Shown: in pieces, positions 17,503 through 25,684 of the stretch
Layout: each line of letters starts with the position of its first letter
How positions within the stretch are numbered: the first letter of the stretch is position 1
Source of the DNA: Dyella sp. C11
Lineage (GTDB): Bacteria; Pseudomonadota; Gammaproteobacteria; Xanthomonadales; Rhodanobacteraceae
NCBI RefSeq assembly: GCF_003121485.1
Contig: NZ_QAVX01000019.1
Coordinates: 1-64,000 of the forward strand
Direction: 5' to 3'
Length of the DNA stretch: 64,000 nucleotides
Position numbers and translations under genes: made by a program
Notes under the pieces: model-generated
The model's database searches: none
Told to the model about the DNA's origin: nothing
Seen by the model: the letters and a program-made list of their open reading frames with translations, nothing else

Positions 17503-18378
17503 ATGAACGAGCAGCAAGGCTTTTCGGCCGCAGGCATTCCCACCGTTGTCCTCGTCTTCGTACTCGGTTTGATCGGTTTCGGCCTGGAGGGCTACGGCCT
17601 GACCCATCAGGCGCCGGTGCTGGTCGCCGTGGCCCTGGGCATCTTCGTGCACCTGGTCACCGTCTTCATGTCCAAGGGCTTCTTCCAGGTGGCCCCGAAC
17701 GAAGGCCAGGTGTTGCAGCTGTTTGGCAAGTATCACGGCACCGTGCGCGAGGAAGGCTTGCGCTGGACCAACCCGTTCTGCACCCGCCGCCGTGTCTCGC
17801 TGCGCGTGCGCAACTTCGAAAGCGGCAAGCTCAAGGTCAACGACAGCGATGGCAATCCCATCGAAATCGCCGCCGTCGTGGTGTGGCAGGTCATCGACAC
17901 CGCCGAAGCCGTGTTCTGCGTGGACGACTACGAAAACTTCGTCACCATCCAGAGCGAATCGGCACTGCGCCAGATGGCCCAGAACTACCCCTATGACTCG
18001 CACGACGACGGCAAGCCCGCGCTGCGCAGCCACGGCGAAGTGATCAACAACCACCTGCGCGACGAAATCCAGGCGCGCCTGGACAAGGCCGGCGTTCGCG
18101 TGGTCGAGGCACGCATCAGCCACCTCGCCTACGCCCAGGAAATTGCCCAGGCCATGCTGCAACGACAGCAGGCCAACGCCATCGTCGCCGCGCGCGAGCG
18201 CATCGTGGAAGGTGCCGTCGGCATGGTTGCCATGGCGCTGGACAAGCTCAAGGCGCAAGGCGTGGTGGAACTGGACGAAGAGCGCCGCGCCGCCATGGTC
18301 AGCAACCTGCTGGTGGTGCTGTGCGGCGACCGTGCCACGCAACCGGTGGTGAACACCGGCACGCTCTATGGCGGCTGA
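17503..18378 (+). CDS. SPFH/Band-7 domain membrane protein
   Basis: A 291-residue prohibitin/stomatin-like protein. Two N-terminal hydrophobic segments (about residues 10-32 and 38-58) are followed by an SPFH domain starting '[20 protein letters not shown]', with '[19 protein letters not shown]', and a helical tail. It probably oligomerises at the inner membrane to organise microdomains. GGGAGGA is placed 6 nt before the ATG at 17503. The next gene (RHH protein) overlaps its 3' end by 11 bp, so they are coupled. This conserved pairing, with a palindrome upstream, suggests autoregulation. Confidence 0.88.
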   Translation: MNEQQGFSAAGIPTVVLVFVLGLIGFGLEGYGLTHQAPVLVAVALGIFVHLVTVFMSKGFFQVAPNEGQVLQLFGKYHGTVREEGLRWTNPFCTRRRVSLRVRNFESGKLKVNDSDGNPIEIAAVVVWQVIDTAEAVFCVDDYENFVTIQSESALRQMAQNYPYDSHDDGKPALRSHGEVINNHLRDEIQARLDKAGVRVVEARISHLAYAQEIAQAMLQRQQANAIVAARERIVEGAVGMVAMALDKLKAQGVVELDEERRAAMVSNLLVVLCGDRATQPVVNTGTLYGG

Positions 18379-18559
18379 GAAAAAAGCCTACCCGTTACGC
18401 ATCAGCGCTGCCGTGCTCGAAGCCATGCAGCGCTGGGCCGACGACGATCTGCGCAGCGTCAACGCGCAGATCGAATTCGTGCTGCGTGAAGCGTTACGCA
18501 GGCAAGGCCGGTTGAAGCGCGACGCCTCGGAGCCCGTACAGGACGACGAAACGGACTGA
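18368..18559 (+). CDS. Small Arc/ribbon-helix-helix-like protein
   Basis: A 63-residue protein with an Arc-type RHH pattern: a short strand 'AYPLRISAAVLEAM', then two helices with 'DDDLRSVNAQIEFVLREAL', where 'SVNAQI' is the typical turn. The tail is acidic. RHH proteins bind DNA as dimers through the strand, so this is a likely DNA-binding repressor. Its start overlaps the SPFH stop by 11 bp. No toxin-like gene follows, so a toxin-antitoxin reading is not supported. Confidence 0.82.
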   Translation: MAAEKKAYPLRISAAVLEAMQRWADDDLRSVNAQIEFVLREALRRQGRLKRDASEPVQDDETD

Positions 18560-18659
18560 CGCCCAGACGCGTGAACCCTTGATTCCACTTCGACGCGACC
18601 TGCACGATCCCGGCGCTACGTTTGCTCTCCTGCGATATGCCACGCACTGGAGAACCACC

Positions 18660-18863
18660 ATGGCCAAGACCGAAACCTACCGCCTGCTACCCGATGGCCC
18701 CGTGCTCTGCGATGCATGCACACGCACCGGCTCCAGTATCGAGATGGAACGCGACGATTCATTGCCGGCCGAGGCACTGAAGTGGTCGGAAGAAAAGAAC
18801 ACGGAACTGCAGAGCTATCGCTGCCCCGAATGCGAATCGGTGTCCGTATTCCGCGTGGATTGA
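18660..18863 (+). CDS. Small CxxC/CxxC protein
   Basis: A 67-residue protein of unknown function with two CxxC pairs, 'CDAC' (residues 17-20) and 'CPEC' (about 57-60), as in a zinc ribbon. The ends are 'YRLLPDGPVLCDACTRTG' and 'YRCPECESVSVFRVD'. CTGGAG lies 7 nt before the ATG, which I preferred to the in-frame ATG at 18579. It could be a free zinc-ribbon or a metal-buffering protein. Confidence 0.65.
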   Translation: MAKTETYRLLPDGPVLCDACTRTGSSIEMERDDSLPAEALKWSEEKNTELQSYRCPECESVSVFRVD

Positions 18864-18954
18864 GCGCGCAGACCATCGCAGCGCAAGAACCGGATGGCAG
18901 GCGCAGGAGTGCGACGGCAAGCTGAAGACATTCCCGTCAGACGGAGTCTTAGCC

Positions 18955-19419
18955 ATGCATTTCCGCATCTCTGGCCTGCCAGCCGAGCCGTTCGCCGGCC
19001 TGTTTTCAATGTCCGACCAGGATCTTTTGGAACGCCGTGCCATGCGCGTGGTGGCCGACAGCCCGCACAGCTATCCCTGCCGTATCAGCCTGACCGATGC
19101 CGAGGAAGGCCAGACGCTGATCCTGCTCAACTACGAGCATCAGCCCGCGAATTCGCCGTATCGCGCCACGCACGCGATCTACATCCGCGAAGGCGAGGAA
19201 CAATACGATCGCGTCGACGAAGTGCCCGATCAGCTGCGTCGCCGCCTGTTGTCGCTGCGCGGTTTCGACAGCCGGGGCATGATTCGCGATGCCGATGTGG
19301 TGCCAGGCACTGCCATGGAAACGATGATCCAGCGCATGTTTGGCAACGCTGACATTGCCTACGTGCACGTGCACTCGGCGAAATACGGCTGCTACGTTGC
19401 GCGCATCGACCGTGCCTGA
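18955..19419 (+). CDS. DUF1203 family protein
   Basis: A 154-residue soluble protein whose start 'MHFRISGLPAEPFAGLF', central 'YPCRISLTDAEEGQTLILLN' and end 'AYVHVHSAKYGCYVARIDR' match the DUF1203 pattern. No catalytic role is known. The histidines and cysteine near the C-terminus are conserved-looking. Convergent with the DUF423 gene, 8 bp apart. Confidence 0.75.
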   Translation: MHFRISGLPAEPFAGLFSMSDQDLLERRAMRVVADSPHSYPCRISLTDAEEGQTLILLNYEHQPANSPYRATHAIYIREGEEQYDRVDEVPDQLRRRLLSLRGFDSRGMIRDADVVPGTAMETMIQRMFGNADIAYVHVHSAKYGCYVARIDRA

Positions 19420-19427
19420 AACGGCGG

Positions 19428-19811
19428 TCAGGATTCGCGCACGCTCCGCCTCGTCAACGCGATGCCCAGCGCGATCCATCCCACGATGAACGCCACGCCG
19501 CCCAGCGGCGTGATTGCGCCGAACCAGCGAGGTGCGCCCAGGGCCAGCGCATAGAGGCTGCCGCTGAAAACCACGATGCCGATGGCGAAGGCTGTCACGG
19601 CCACGCGCCGTGAGCGACCGTCGGCTTGCATCACCGCCAACACCAGCGCGATGGCGTGCCAGAAGTGGTAACTCACCGCCGTGTGCCATAACTCCGTACC
19701 GCGCGAGTCCAGCACATCGCGCAAGGCATGCGCGCCGAAGGCACCCAGCACGACGGCACTCGCGCCGGCCAGGCCCACAAGCACGCCAGTCGTCAAGGCA
19801 GGTTGTCGCAT
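19428..19811 (-). CDS. DUF423 (YgdD-like) inner-membrane protein
   Basis: A 127-residue protein with four transmembrane helices. The family signature 'VVLGAFGAHALRDVLDSRG' and 'WHTAVSYHFWHAIALVLA' are present, as is 'ITPLGGVAFIVGWIAL' near the end. Function unknown in all bacteria. It diverges from the SCO1 gene with a 60-bp gap. Confidence 0.88.
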   Translation of the reverse strand: MRQPALTTGVLVGLAGASAVVLGAFGAHALRDVLDSRGTELWHTAVSYHFWHAIALVLAVMQADGRSRRVAVTAFAIGIVVFSGSLYALALGAPRWFGAITPLGGVAFIVGWIALGIALTRRSVRES

Positions 19812-19871
19812 GCGGATCGTTCCTCGGCTCGCCGTGCTCCGGCCCGGCAGTCAGTGTCGTATGCTGGCGCG

Positions 19872-20510
19872 ATGATTCCCACCGATTCTCGCACGAAGCG
19901 TTGTCGCACCCGTCACTGGCTGATGCTGCTGATGCTGGCGCTGGGCGCAGGGCTGCTCGGCGGCTGTCATCGCGACGATGGGCTTGACTGGCATCTCAAC
20001 GACATCTCGGGTCACATGCCGGACCTGGACTTCCATCTGGTGGACGACCACGGCAAGTCCGTCACGGGGCAAGACTATCGCGGCAAGGTCGTGCTGCTTT
20101 ATTTCGGCTATACGCATTGCCCCGATGTCTGCCCGCTCACGCTGGCCCAGCTTCACGTGGTCATGCAGCGTTTGGGGCCGCTGGCCGATGGCGCGCGCAT
20201 TTTGTTTGTCAGCGTCGATCCAGCCCGCGACACGCCGGACATCATGCATGCCTACGTCAACGCGTTCGATCCGCGTGCGGTGGGCCTGACGGGTTCGCCA
20301 CGCGACATCGAAACGCTCAGCAAGCGCTATCGCTCCGCCTTTACCCGCGAGCCCGATCGTGCCGATGGCCAGTACGAAGTGAGCCACAGCTCGGCCATCT
20401 ACGTTTTCGACGGCAACGGCAAGGCCCGACTGCTCGCCACGCCAAACCAATCGCAGGACGACATGGTTCACGACCTGCACCTCCTGCTGAGCCTGGGACA
20501 TCCATCGTGA
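19872..20510 (+). CDS. SCO1/SenC copper chaperone lipoprotein
   Basis: A 212-residue lipoprotein. The signal ends in the lipobox 'LLGGC' (Cys32), so the protein is membrane-anchored facing the periplasm. The thioredoxin-like domain has the copper-binding pair in 'THCPDVC' (Cys83, Cys87) and the third ligand His in 'EVSHSSAIYVF'. SCO1 proteins load Cu(A) of cytochrome oxidase or act as periplasmic thiol reductases. Its stop overlaps the GTG start of the PCuAC gene. An upstream ATG at 19728 lies within the divergent gene and is rejected. Confidence 0.92.
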   Translation: MIPTDSRTKRCRTRHWLMLLMLALGAGLLGGCHRDDGLDWHLNDISGHMPDLDFHLVDDHGKSVTGQDYRGKVVLLYFGYTHCPDVCPLTLAQLHVVMQRLGPLADGARILFVSVDPARDTPDIMHAYVNAFDPRAVGLTGSPRDIETLSKRYRSAFTREPDRADGQYEVSHSSAIYVFDGNGKARLLATPNQSQDDMVHDLHLLLSLGHPS

Positions 20511-20965
20511 ATTTTCGCCTCGTACGCGCCCTGCCCTTGTTTCTCGCCGGCATGGCCAGCTTGACGGCGCACGCCACCGAGGCCGCCCATGTGCAGGCCC
20601 GCGACGCGTGGATTCGCGTGCTGCCCGGCGATCTGCCGGCCGGCGGCTATGTCGTGCTGGAGAACATCAGCGATCAGCCGATCAACGTGAGAGCCGTGCA
20701 GTCCGCTCGCTACGGCAGCGCGATGCTGCACGAGAGCAGCAATGCAGGGGGCGTCAGCCGCATGTCCATGGTTGACAGCCTCGCCATCCCCGCCCATGCC
20801 AAGGTGGCACTGTCGCCCGGCGGCTATCACCTCATGCTGATGAGCCCGACGGCACCGGTGAAGGTGGGCGACAAGATCAAGGTCAGCTTTACGTTCGACG
20901 ATGGCAGCACGCTCGATGCCGACTTCACCGCCCAGCCGGCCAACGCGGCGGGCGCAGGCGGTTAA
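20507..20965 (+). CDS. PCuAC-type periplasmic copper chaperone
   Basis: A 152-residue exported protein starting at a GTG that overlaps the SCO1 stop (GTGA, 20507-20510). A signal peptide ends 'LTAHAT' near residue 22. The PCuAC copper site H(M)-x-M-x-HxM is visible in 'AMLHESSNAGGVSRMSMVDS' and 'GGYHLMLMSP'. PCuAC delivers Cu(I) to SCO1 or directly to the Cu(A) centre, so the coupled SCO1-PCuAC pair is functionally coherent. It converges with ctaG, 12 bp away. Confidence 0.92.
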   Translation: MNFRLVRALPLFLAGMASLTAHATEAAHVQARDAWIRVLPGDLPAGGYVVLENISDQPINVRAVQSARYGSAMLHESSNAGGVSRMSMVDSLAIPAHAKVALSPGGYHLMLMSPTAPVKVGDKIKVSFTFDDGSTLDADFTAQPANAAGAGG

Positions 20966-20977
20966 GCGCGCACCCCA

Positions 20978-21862
20978 TCAAGCCTGGCGAAGTTCTTCTT
21001 GTCGGCGTGCCGCGGCGGCGGTGCGCCGCGATGGCCAGGGCTTGCGTCGAATGCGCCCGTTACGTGAAAGACGCAGCCACTGGCGCATGGCCAGCAACGC
21101 GCCCACGGATTCGATCAACGCTGCCGGTACCCACATGATGACGCCGCCCACCAGCTGCGCCGTGAGCACGTTGAAAGTAAAGGCGCGACCGCAGATTTCG
21201 AAGATCGGATAAAGATCCGCCTTGGAGAATGTCACGATGGCGCCCGCGAGAATCTGGGGTGTCATGGTGATACCCGGCGAAAGCACGCGCACGCCTGGTG
21301 TCATCCGGCCTGGCGGACGCGGGCGATGGTCGAGCACCAGCCACCAATAGGTGAAGCCGCTGGCCAGCATCGACCAGTTCATGAAGCGATAGACGCGCCA
21401 GTCCAGCATGGCCAGCGTCTGCATCGAAGGCACCAGCCAGATCAGGATGAACGCCACGAACAGCACCGTGGCCACCGCCGGGTTGCACCACACCGCACTC
21501 GCCACGCGCCACGGCCACGACCGGCGAACAGGCCGCAACACGCGCAAGCGCCAGGCAAACGGCAAACCCTTGTGCAACACGGTTCCCGGATACGAGGCAA
21601 TGATCAGCAGCGGCGCAAGATGGTGCAGCACGATCTGCTGGATGCGATGCATGAAGAACTCATGCTCGAAGAAATAATCCAGGTACGTGTGCAGTGACAC
21701 GTAGATCAGCACCATGCCGATCCAGAACGACAGTCGCCGCCCCATGCTCACGCGCAAACGCCGGCTGCCACGCACATAGAGCGCGCTGCACACGACGAAG
21801 AGGAGCAGGAACACCCAGGAGAACTCCCAGGGCACGATCCACTTGAGCACGCTTGCCATCAT
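20978..21862 (-). CDS. CtaG-family (caa3-type) cytochrome c oxidase assembly protein
   Basis: A 294-residue polytopic membrane protein with about seven helices. The Caa3_CtaG motifs include 'LHTYLDYFFEHEFFMHRIQQ', 'VLHHLAPLLIIASYPG' and 'WWLVLDHRPRPPGRMTPG'. The C-terminal tail is very basic. Members are linked to copper insertion into, or assembly of, haem-copper oxidases. It sits convergent with SCO1-PCuAC, making a small copper/oxidase cluster, though no oxidase subunit genes are in the window. Start could be 21862 or the adjacent ATG at 21859. Confidence 0.85.
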   Translation of the reverse strand: MMASVLKWIVPWEFSWVFLLLFVVCSALYVRGSRRLRVSMGRRLSFWIGMVLIYVSLHTYLDYFFEHEFFMHRIQQIVLHHLAPLLIIASYPGTVLHKGLPFAWRLRVLRPVRRSWPWRVASAVWCNPAVATVLFVAFILIWLVPSMQTLAMLDWRVYRFMNWSMLASGFTYWWLVLDHRPRPPGRMTPGVRVLSPGITMTPQILAGAIVTFSKADLYPIFEICGRAFTFNVLTAQLVGGVIMWVPAALIESVGALLAMRQWLRLSRNGRIRRKPWPSRRTAAAARRQEELRQA

Positions 21863-21952
21863 CGAACAAACCCGGCCCGGATCAGCGGCGACCGCCCATC
21901 ATACGCGCGGCGACCGCATCCACGGCAGCCACCCGCGACACATCGCCGCCAC

Positions 21953-23854
21953 TCATAGGCGCCGCCGGTTGCGATGAGAGCGACGCCAGCCGTAGAGCAG
22001 GCCCACCATCACAACCAGCACGGGAATCAGCACGATATTGATGAACTTCAGGCGCAGCCCCAGCGCATCGATCTCCGCATTGAACTGGTGCTGCACGTCA
22101 CGCAGCTCCTTGTTGATCGCCAGCTGGCGTTGCAGGAACTGTTCGATCTCGGCCCGCTGCTCAGGCGATGCGCTATCGCCATGGCTCGCTGTCTTCGCGG
22201 GCTGCAGCTCACTCAGGCGCGTGCGCGTCACCGCCAGCTCGCGCTGGAGCTCCTGCTTCTTGGCCAGGAATTTCTGGTCCGCCGCGCTTTGCAGCGCCAG
22301 CACGCGCGTGAACGGACGTTGCGAACTCACGCGACCGTGAATGGAAAGCAGCGCGGACGACCCACTCAGGTTGTCGGCGATATTGGTGATCAAATCACCG
22401 TTGTTGGCGATGGCGCTGAGCTGCGGCTGGCCCAGCAGGCTCTGCGCATAGGACACCCATAGGCGATCGCTCAGCAAATCGGTATCGCCAACCAGGATCA
22501 CTTCGGCGTTGCCCGTGGCCTGCCCCACGTAACCCTTCTCGTTGGAGCGTTCCGGGAATGCGCTGGGGAACTGCCCGCGCACGCGCGCAGCGATCACGTA
22601 GTGCGTGTTGTCCGGCTTGTAGTTGTCCAGCAATTCAGCCGGATTGTTGAGCGACTCGCGCACACGCTGGCTGGAAACCACTTCGGCGTCGGTGGTCGAC
22701 TGCATCAGCGGTTGCAGGCGCGACGCAGTGCCGGGCGCCAGGTCAAAGTAACCCACGCTGGAGACGTTGACGCGCTGCAGGCTCGCCGTGGTGACGTCGT
22801 CGTGGTTCAGCTCCTGCTGCCCCAGGCCAAGCATGGCCGGATGGCTGCTGGAGCTGTTGTCGGCCAGCTCGATGCGCAACGCTCGGGAGCGATCCAGCAC
22901 CACCTTCTGCGGGTCGTATTGCACGCCCCACGCCTGGAACAGGCGCGGGAGGTTCGAGTTGTGGTCGTCGGTGACGCCGTTGCTGTCGATGAACGGCGTG
23001 TTGTCCATCTCCGCCACGGGGTCCACGAACACCACCAGGTGACCGCCGCCCAGCACGTACTGATCGATGGCGTACAGCGCATCGGCCGGCAGATGCTTGG
23101 GATGGATGACCAGCAGTGCCTTGATGTCGCCGTCGATGCGCGTGAGCCTGGACGGGTCCAGCGTGCGCACATCGAACTGCTGCGCCAACTGGCGCATCAC
23201 CGTCCACGGCTCTTCGCCGATGACCGGATTGCCCTGCACCGGCAGGCTGCTGATCACGCCGATATGCGGTTTCGAGGGCTGGTCCAGCTCGTAGAGCAGC
23301 TTGGCAATGTCGTATTCGAGAAACGTTTCGCGCGAGGGGTCGAACAGCGGAATCGCCTGCACGTTCTTCGGCAGGTGTTCTTCGCCGTCGCTGTCCGCAT
23401 CGACATTGGACGGGAGCGTGCTGCCCACCAATCCAAAGAACACACGTTCGCCGTTGGTGCCGCCGTTGATGGGCGACAGCCCGTAACCTTCGGCGCTGGT
23501 CTCGTCATCCGAATACGGCACGGGATCGACAATCTGCAAGCGCAGGCGCCCGTGCGCACGCGCCACCATTTCCTGCAGCATTTCCGCAACGCGCTGTTCG
23601 TAGCTGCGCAGCTGCGGCAGGTCGCGCGTGGCGTGGCTGGAAAAATAGAGCGTGAGCCGCAGCGGGGCATGCAGCCCTTCCACGATGTGCACCGTGCCTG
23701 GCGTCAGCGTGTATAGCTGATCGGAGGTCAGATCGATGCGGCCCATGCGCCAGCGGCTGCTGGCCAGCACGATCACGACGAACAACACCGCCAGCAAGGC
23801 CAGTGCAGCAAGCAGCACCGTGCGGCGCCTGAAGTGGATGCGCTTCATGCTCAT
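21953..23854 (-). CDS. GldG-like ABC transporter auxiliary component
   Basis: A 633-residue protein with a transmembrane helix at the N-terminus (about residues 12-33) and another just before the basic C-terminus (about 608-625). The large extracytoplasmic part has a GldG-type ABC_transp_aux domain ('DLTSDQLYTLTPGTVHIVEG', 'ALLVIHPKHLPADALYAIDQ', 'VFVDPVAEMDN'). A coiled coil of about 60 residues precedes the last helix. It starts in an ATGA overlap with the permease gene. Relatives occur in Bacteroidetes gliding operons but also in many non-gliding proteobacteria, with unknown substrate. Confidence 0.88.
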   Translation of the reverse strand: MSMKRIHFRRRTVLLAALALLAVLFVVIVLASSRWRMGRIDLTSDQLYTLTPGTVHIVEGLHAPLRLTLYFSSHATRDLPQLRSYEQRVAEMLQEMVARAHGRLRLQIVDPVPYSDDETSAEGYGLSPINGGTNGERVFFGLVGSTLPSNVDADSDGEEHLPKNVQAIPLFDPSRETFLEYDIAKLLYELDQPSKPHIGVISSLPVQGNPVIGEEPWTVMRQLAQQFDVRTLDPSRLTRIDGDIKALLVIHPKHLPADALYAIDQYVLGGGHLVVFVDPVAEMDNTPFIDSNGVTDDHNSNLPRLFQAWGVQYDPQKVVLDRSRALRIELADNSSSSHPAMLGLGQQELNHDDVTTASLQRVNVSSVGYFDLAPGTASRLQPLMQSTTDAEVVSSQRVRESLNNPAELLDNYKPDNTHYVIAARVRGQFPSAFPERSNEKGYVGQATGNAEVILVGDTDLLSDRLWVSYAQSLLGQPQLSAIANNGDLITNIADNLSGSSALLSIHGRVSSQRPFTRVLALQSAADQKFLAKKQELQRELAVTRTRLSELQPAKTASHGDSASPEQRAEIEQFLQRQLAINKELRDVQHQFNAEIDALGLRLKFINIVLIPVLVVMVGLLYGWRRSHRNRRRL

Positions 23855-24585
23855 GGCGTCCGCTTCAGGTCGAGCGTCAGCACACCGGCAGTCAGCCAGG
23901 TCGCCATGCTCAGGATGAAATACAGGAAATCACGCAGGTCGAGCACGCCGCGCGAGATCGCCTCGAAGTGCCTCACCATGCTCAGGTGCGCCAGGCCATT
24001 CACCATCTTGCGCGGCAACGCACCCTGGAAAAACTCCATCACCTGCGGCTGCCCCACCAGGATCAGCAGGAAACACACCACCAGCGTAAGCACGAACGCG
24101 ACGACCTGGCTCTGCGTCACCGCCGACAGGCATGCACCGATGGCAAGGAACGCACCGGCCATCAGCCAGCTGCCGATATACCCGGCCAGGATGACGCCGT
24201 TGTCCGGTGAGCCGAGGTAGTTCACCGTGATCCAGATCGGAAAGGTCAGCACCAGCGCCAACCCGATAAACAGCCACGCGGCGAGAAACTTGCCGAGCAT
24301 GGCCTGGGCCAGCGACAACGGCAGGCTCATCAGCAATTCCAGCGTGCCGCCCTTGGCCTCTTCCGCCCACATGCGCATCGATACCGCGGGTACCAGCACC
24401 AGGTAGAGCCATGGGTGCATGACAAAGAAGGGCTGCAGGTCGGCCTGGTTGCGTTCGTAGAAATCGCCCGCGTAGAACGTCAGGATGCCCGACAGCACCA
24501 GGAAGATCACCAGGAACACGTACGCCACGGGCGTCACGAAATAACTGCGCAACTCGCGGCGCATCACCGCTGCAATGGGGCTCAT
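23851..24585 (-). CDS. Gld-type ABC transporter permease
   Basis: A 244-residue inner-membrane protein with six transmembrane helices of the ABC2 type, starting 'MSPIAAVMRRELRSYFVTPV' and with 'RMWAEEAKGGTLELLMSLPL', a GldF-like signature. Translationally coupled on both sides: its ATG overlaps the ATPase stop (24582-24585) and its stop overlaps the GldG-like start (23851-23854). The ORF is open further upstream but that part is the ATPase gene in another frame. Confidence 0.92.
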   Translation of the reverse strand: MSPIAAVMRRELRSYFVTPVAYVFLVIFLVLSGILTFYAGDFYERNQADLQPFFVMHPWLYLVLVPAVSMRMWAEEAKGGTLELLMSLPLSLAQAMLGKFLAAWLFIGLALVLTFPIWITVNYLGSPDNGVILAGYIGSWLMAGAFLAIGACLSAVTQSQVVAFVLTLVVCFLLILVGQPQVMEFFQGALPRKMVNGLAHLSMVRHFEAISRGVLDLRDFLYFILSMATWLTAGVLTLDLKRTP

Positions 24586-25514
24586 CCCTTGCTCTCCGCG
24601 CCGGTGGTGATCTGCCGGAAGACTTCGTCCAGGCGCCCGCGTTCCAGTTGAATCTCCGACACCTCCAGGCCCTGCTGGCGCAGCAGGTCTTCCACCGGCT
24701 CGAGAATGCGTTCGCCCGTCCGCGGGAACACGGTGATGCGTCCATCCATCGGGTCGACCTCGATGGACTGCACCTGCGGCAAACGCCCCAGCATTTCCTG
24801 CGACACGCCGCTGCCCGGCGCACTGAAGGAAACGGCGCCGTGATAGCGCGATCGCGATTCCAGCTCCGCCGGCGTGGCATCCACCATCAGGCGTCCGTTG
24901 GCGATGATCACCACCCGGTTGCACAACGCGTGCACCTCTTCGAGGAGATGCGTGGAAATGAGGATGGTACGGTCGCGCGCCATCTGGTCGATCAGCTGGC
25001 GCACCGTGTGCTTCTGGTTCGGATCGAGACCGTCGGTCGGCTCGTCGAGCATCAACACCTGCGGGTTGTGCACGATGGCCTGGGCGAGACCCACGCGACG
25101 GCGCAAACCCTTCGACAAGGTGTCGATGCACTGATCCAGCACGCCTTCCAGCTGCAGGCCGCCCACCACACGCTCGAAGCGCCGTGCGCCTTCGTCGCGC
25201 TGGAGTCCACGCATGCGGATGATGAAGGAAAGAAACTCGCGCACCGTCAGTTCGCCGTAGCTGGGCGCGCCTTCGGGCAGATAACCCAGGGCACGCTTGG
25301 CCTTAAGCGGCTCCTTGAGCACGTCATAGCCACAGACGCGCGCCGTGCCGGAGCTCGGCGCCAGGAAGCCGGCGATCATGCGCATGGCGGTGGTCTTGCC
25401 TGCGCCATTGGGGCCTAACAGGCCCAGCACCTGCCCGGGTTCGGCGCGGAAACTCAACGAGTCCACTGCCGTCAGGGCGCCATAGCGACGAGTGAGCTGT
25501 TCGGTTTCGATCAT
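24582..25514 (-). CDS. Gld-type ABC transporter ATP-binding protein
   Basis: A 310-residue ATPase: Walker A 'GPNGAGKTT' (about residues 34-42), a slightly unusual signature 'LSKGLRRRVGLAQA' in place of LSGGQ, Walker B 'LMLDEPTDGLD' and H-loop 'ISTHLL'. A C-terminal regulatory region of about 90 residues follows, as in GldA/CcmA-like ATPases. First gene of a three-gene operon with 4-bp overlaps throughout, encoding a complete exporter (ATPase, permease, extracytoplasmic GldG part). Confidence 0.94.
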   Translation of the reverse strand: MIETEQLTRRYGALTAVDSLSFRAEPGQVLGLLGPNGAGKTTAMRMIAGFLAPSSGTARVCGYDVLKEPLKAKRALGYLPEGAPSYGELTVREFLSFIIRMRGLQRDEGARRFERVVGGLQLEGVLDQCIDTLSKGLRRRVGLAQAIVHNPQVLMLDEPTDGLDPNQKHTVRQLIDQMARDRTILISTHLLEEVHALCNRVVIIANGRLMVDATPAELESRSRYHGAVSFSAPGSGVSQEMLGRLPQVQSIEVDPMDGRITVFPRTGERILEPVEDLLRQQGLEVSEIQLERGRLDEVFRQITTGAESKG

Positions 25515-25634
25515 GTCCTGTGCAAATCATGTGGCGTGCAGTTGCTGCGCGCGCGTCGCGGGCCCCACCCGCCATGTCGACCCGCACTGTAACTGAAAGT
25601 TCGCCGGTGCCGGGCCAGGCAAGGCCCGAAAATG

Positions 25635-25662
25635 AAAAGGCCCTTCCGAGGAAGGGCCTTTT
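25635..25662 (-). terminator. Rho-independent terminator of the 25685-27031 gene
   Basis: AAAAGGCCCTTCC (25635-25647) pairs with GGAAGGGCCTTTT (25650-25662). On the minus strand the stem ends in TTTT and runs into TTTTC, 22 bp after the gene's stop. Confidence 0.82.
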
Positions 25663-25684
25663 CGATGTTTGCCGTAGTGGCGAC

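Noticed and set aside
18368..18559. Antitoxin of a toxin-antitoxin pair
   Set aside because: The RHH fold fits antitoxins, but the partner is an SPFH membrane protein and no toxin-like small gene adjoins.
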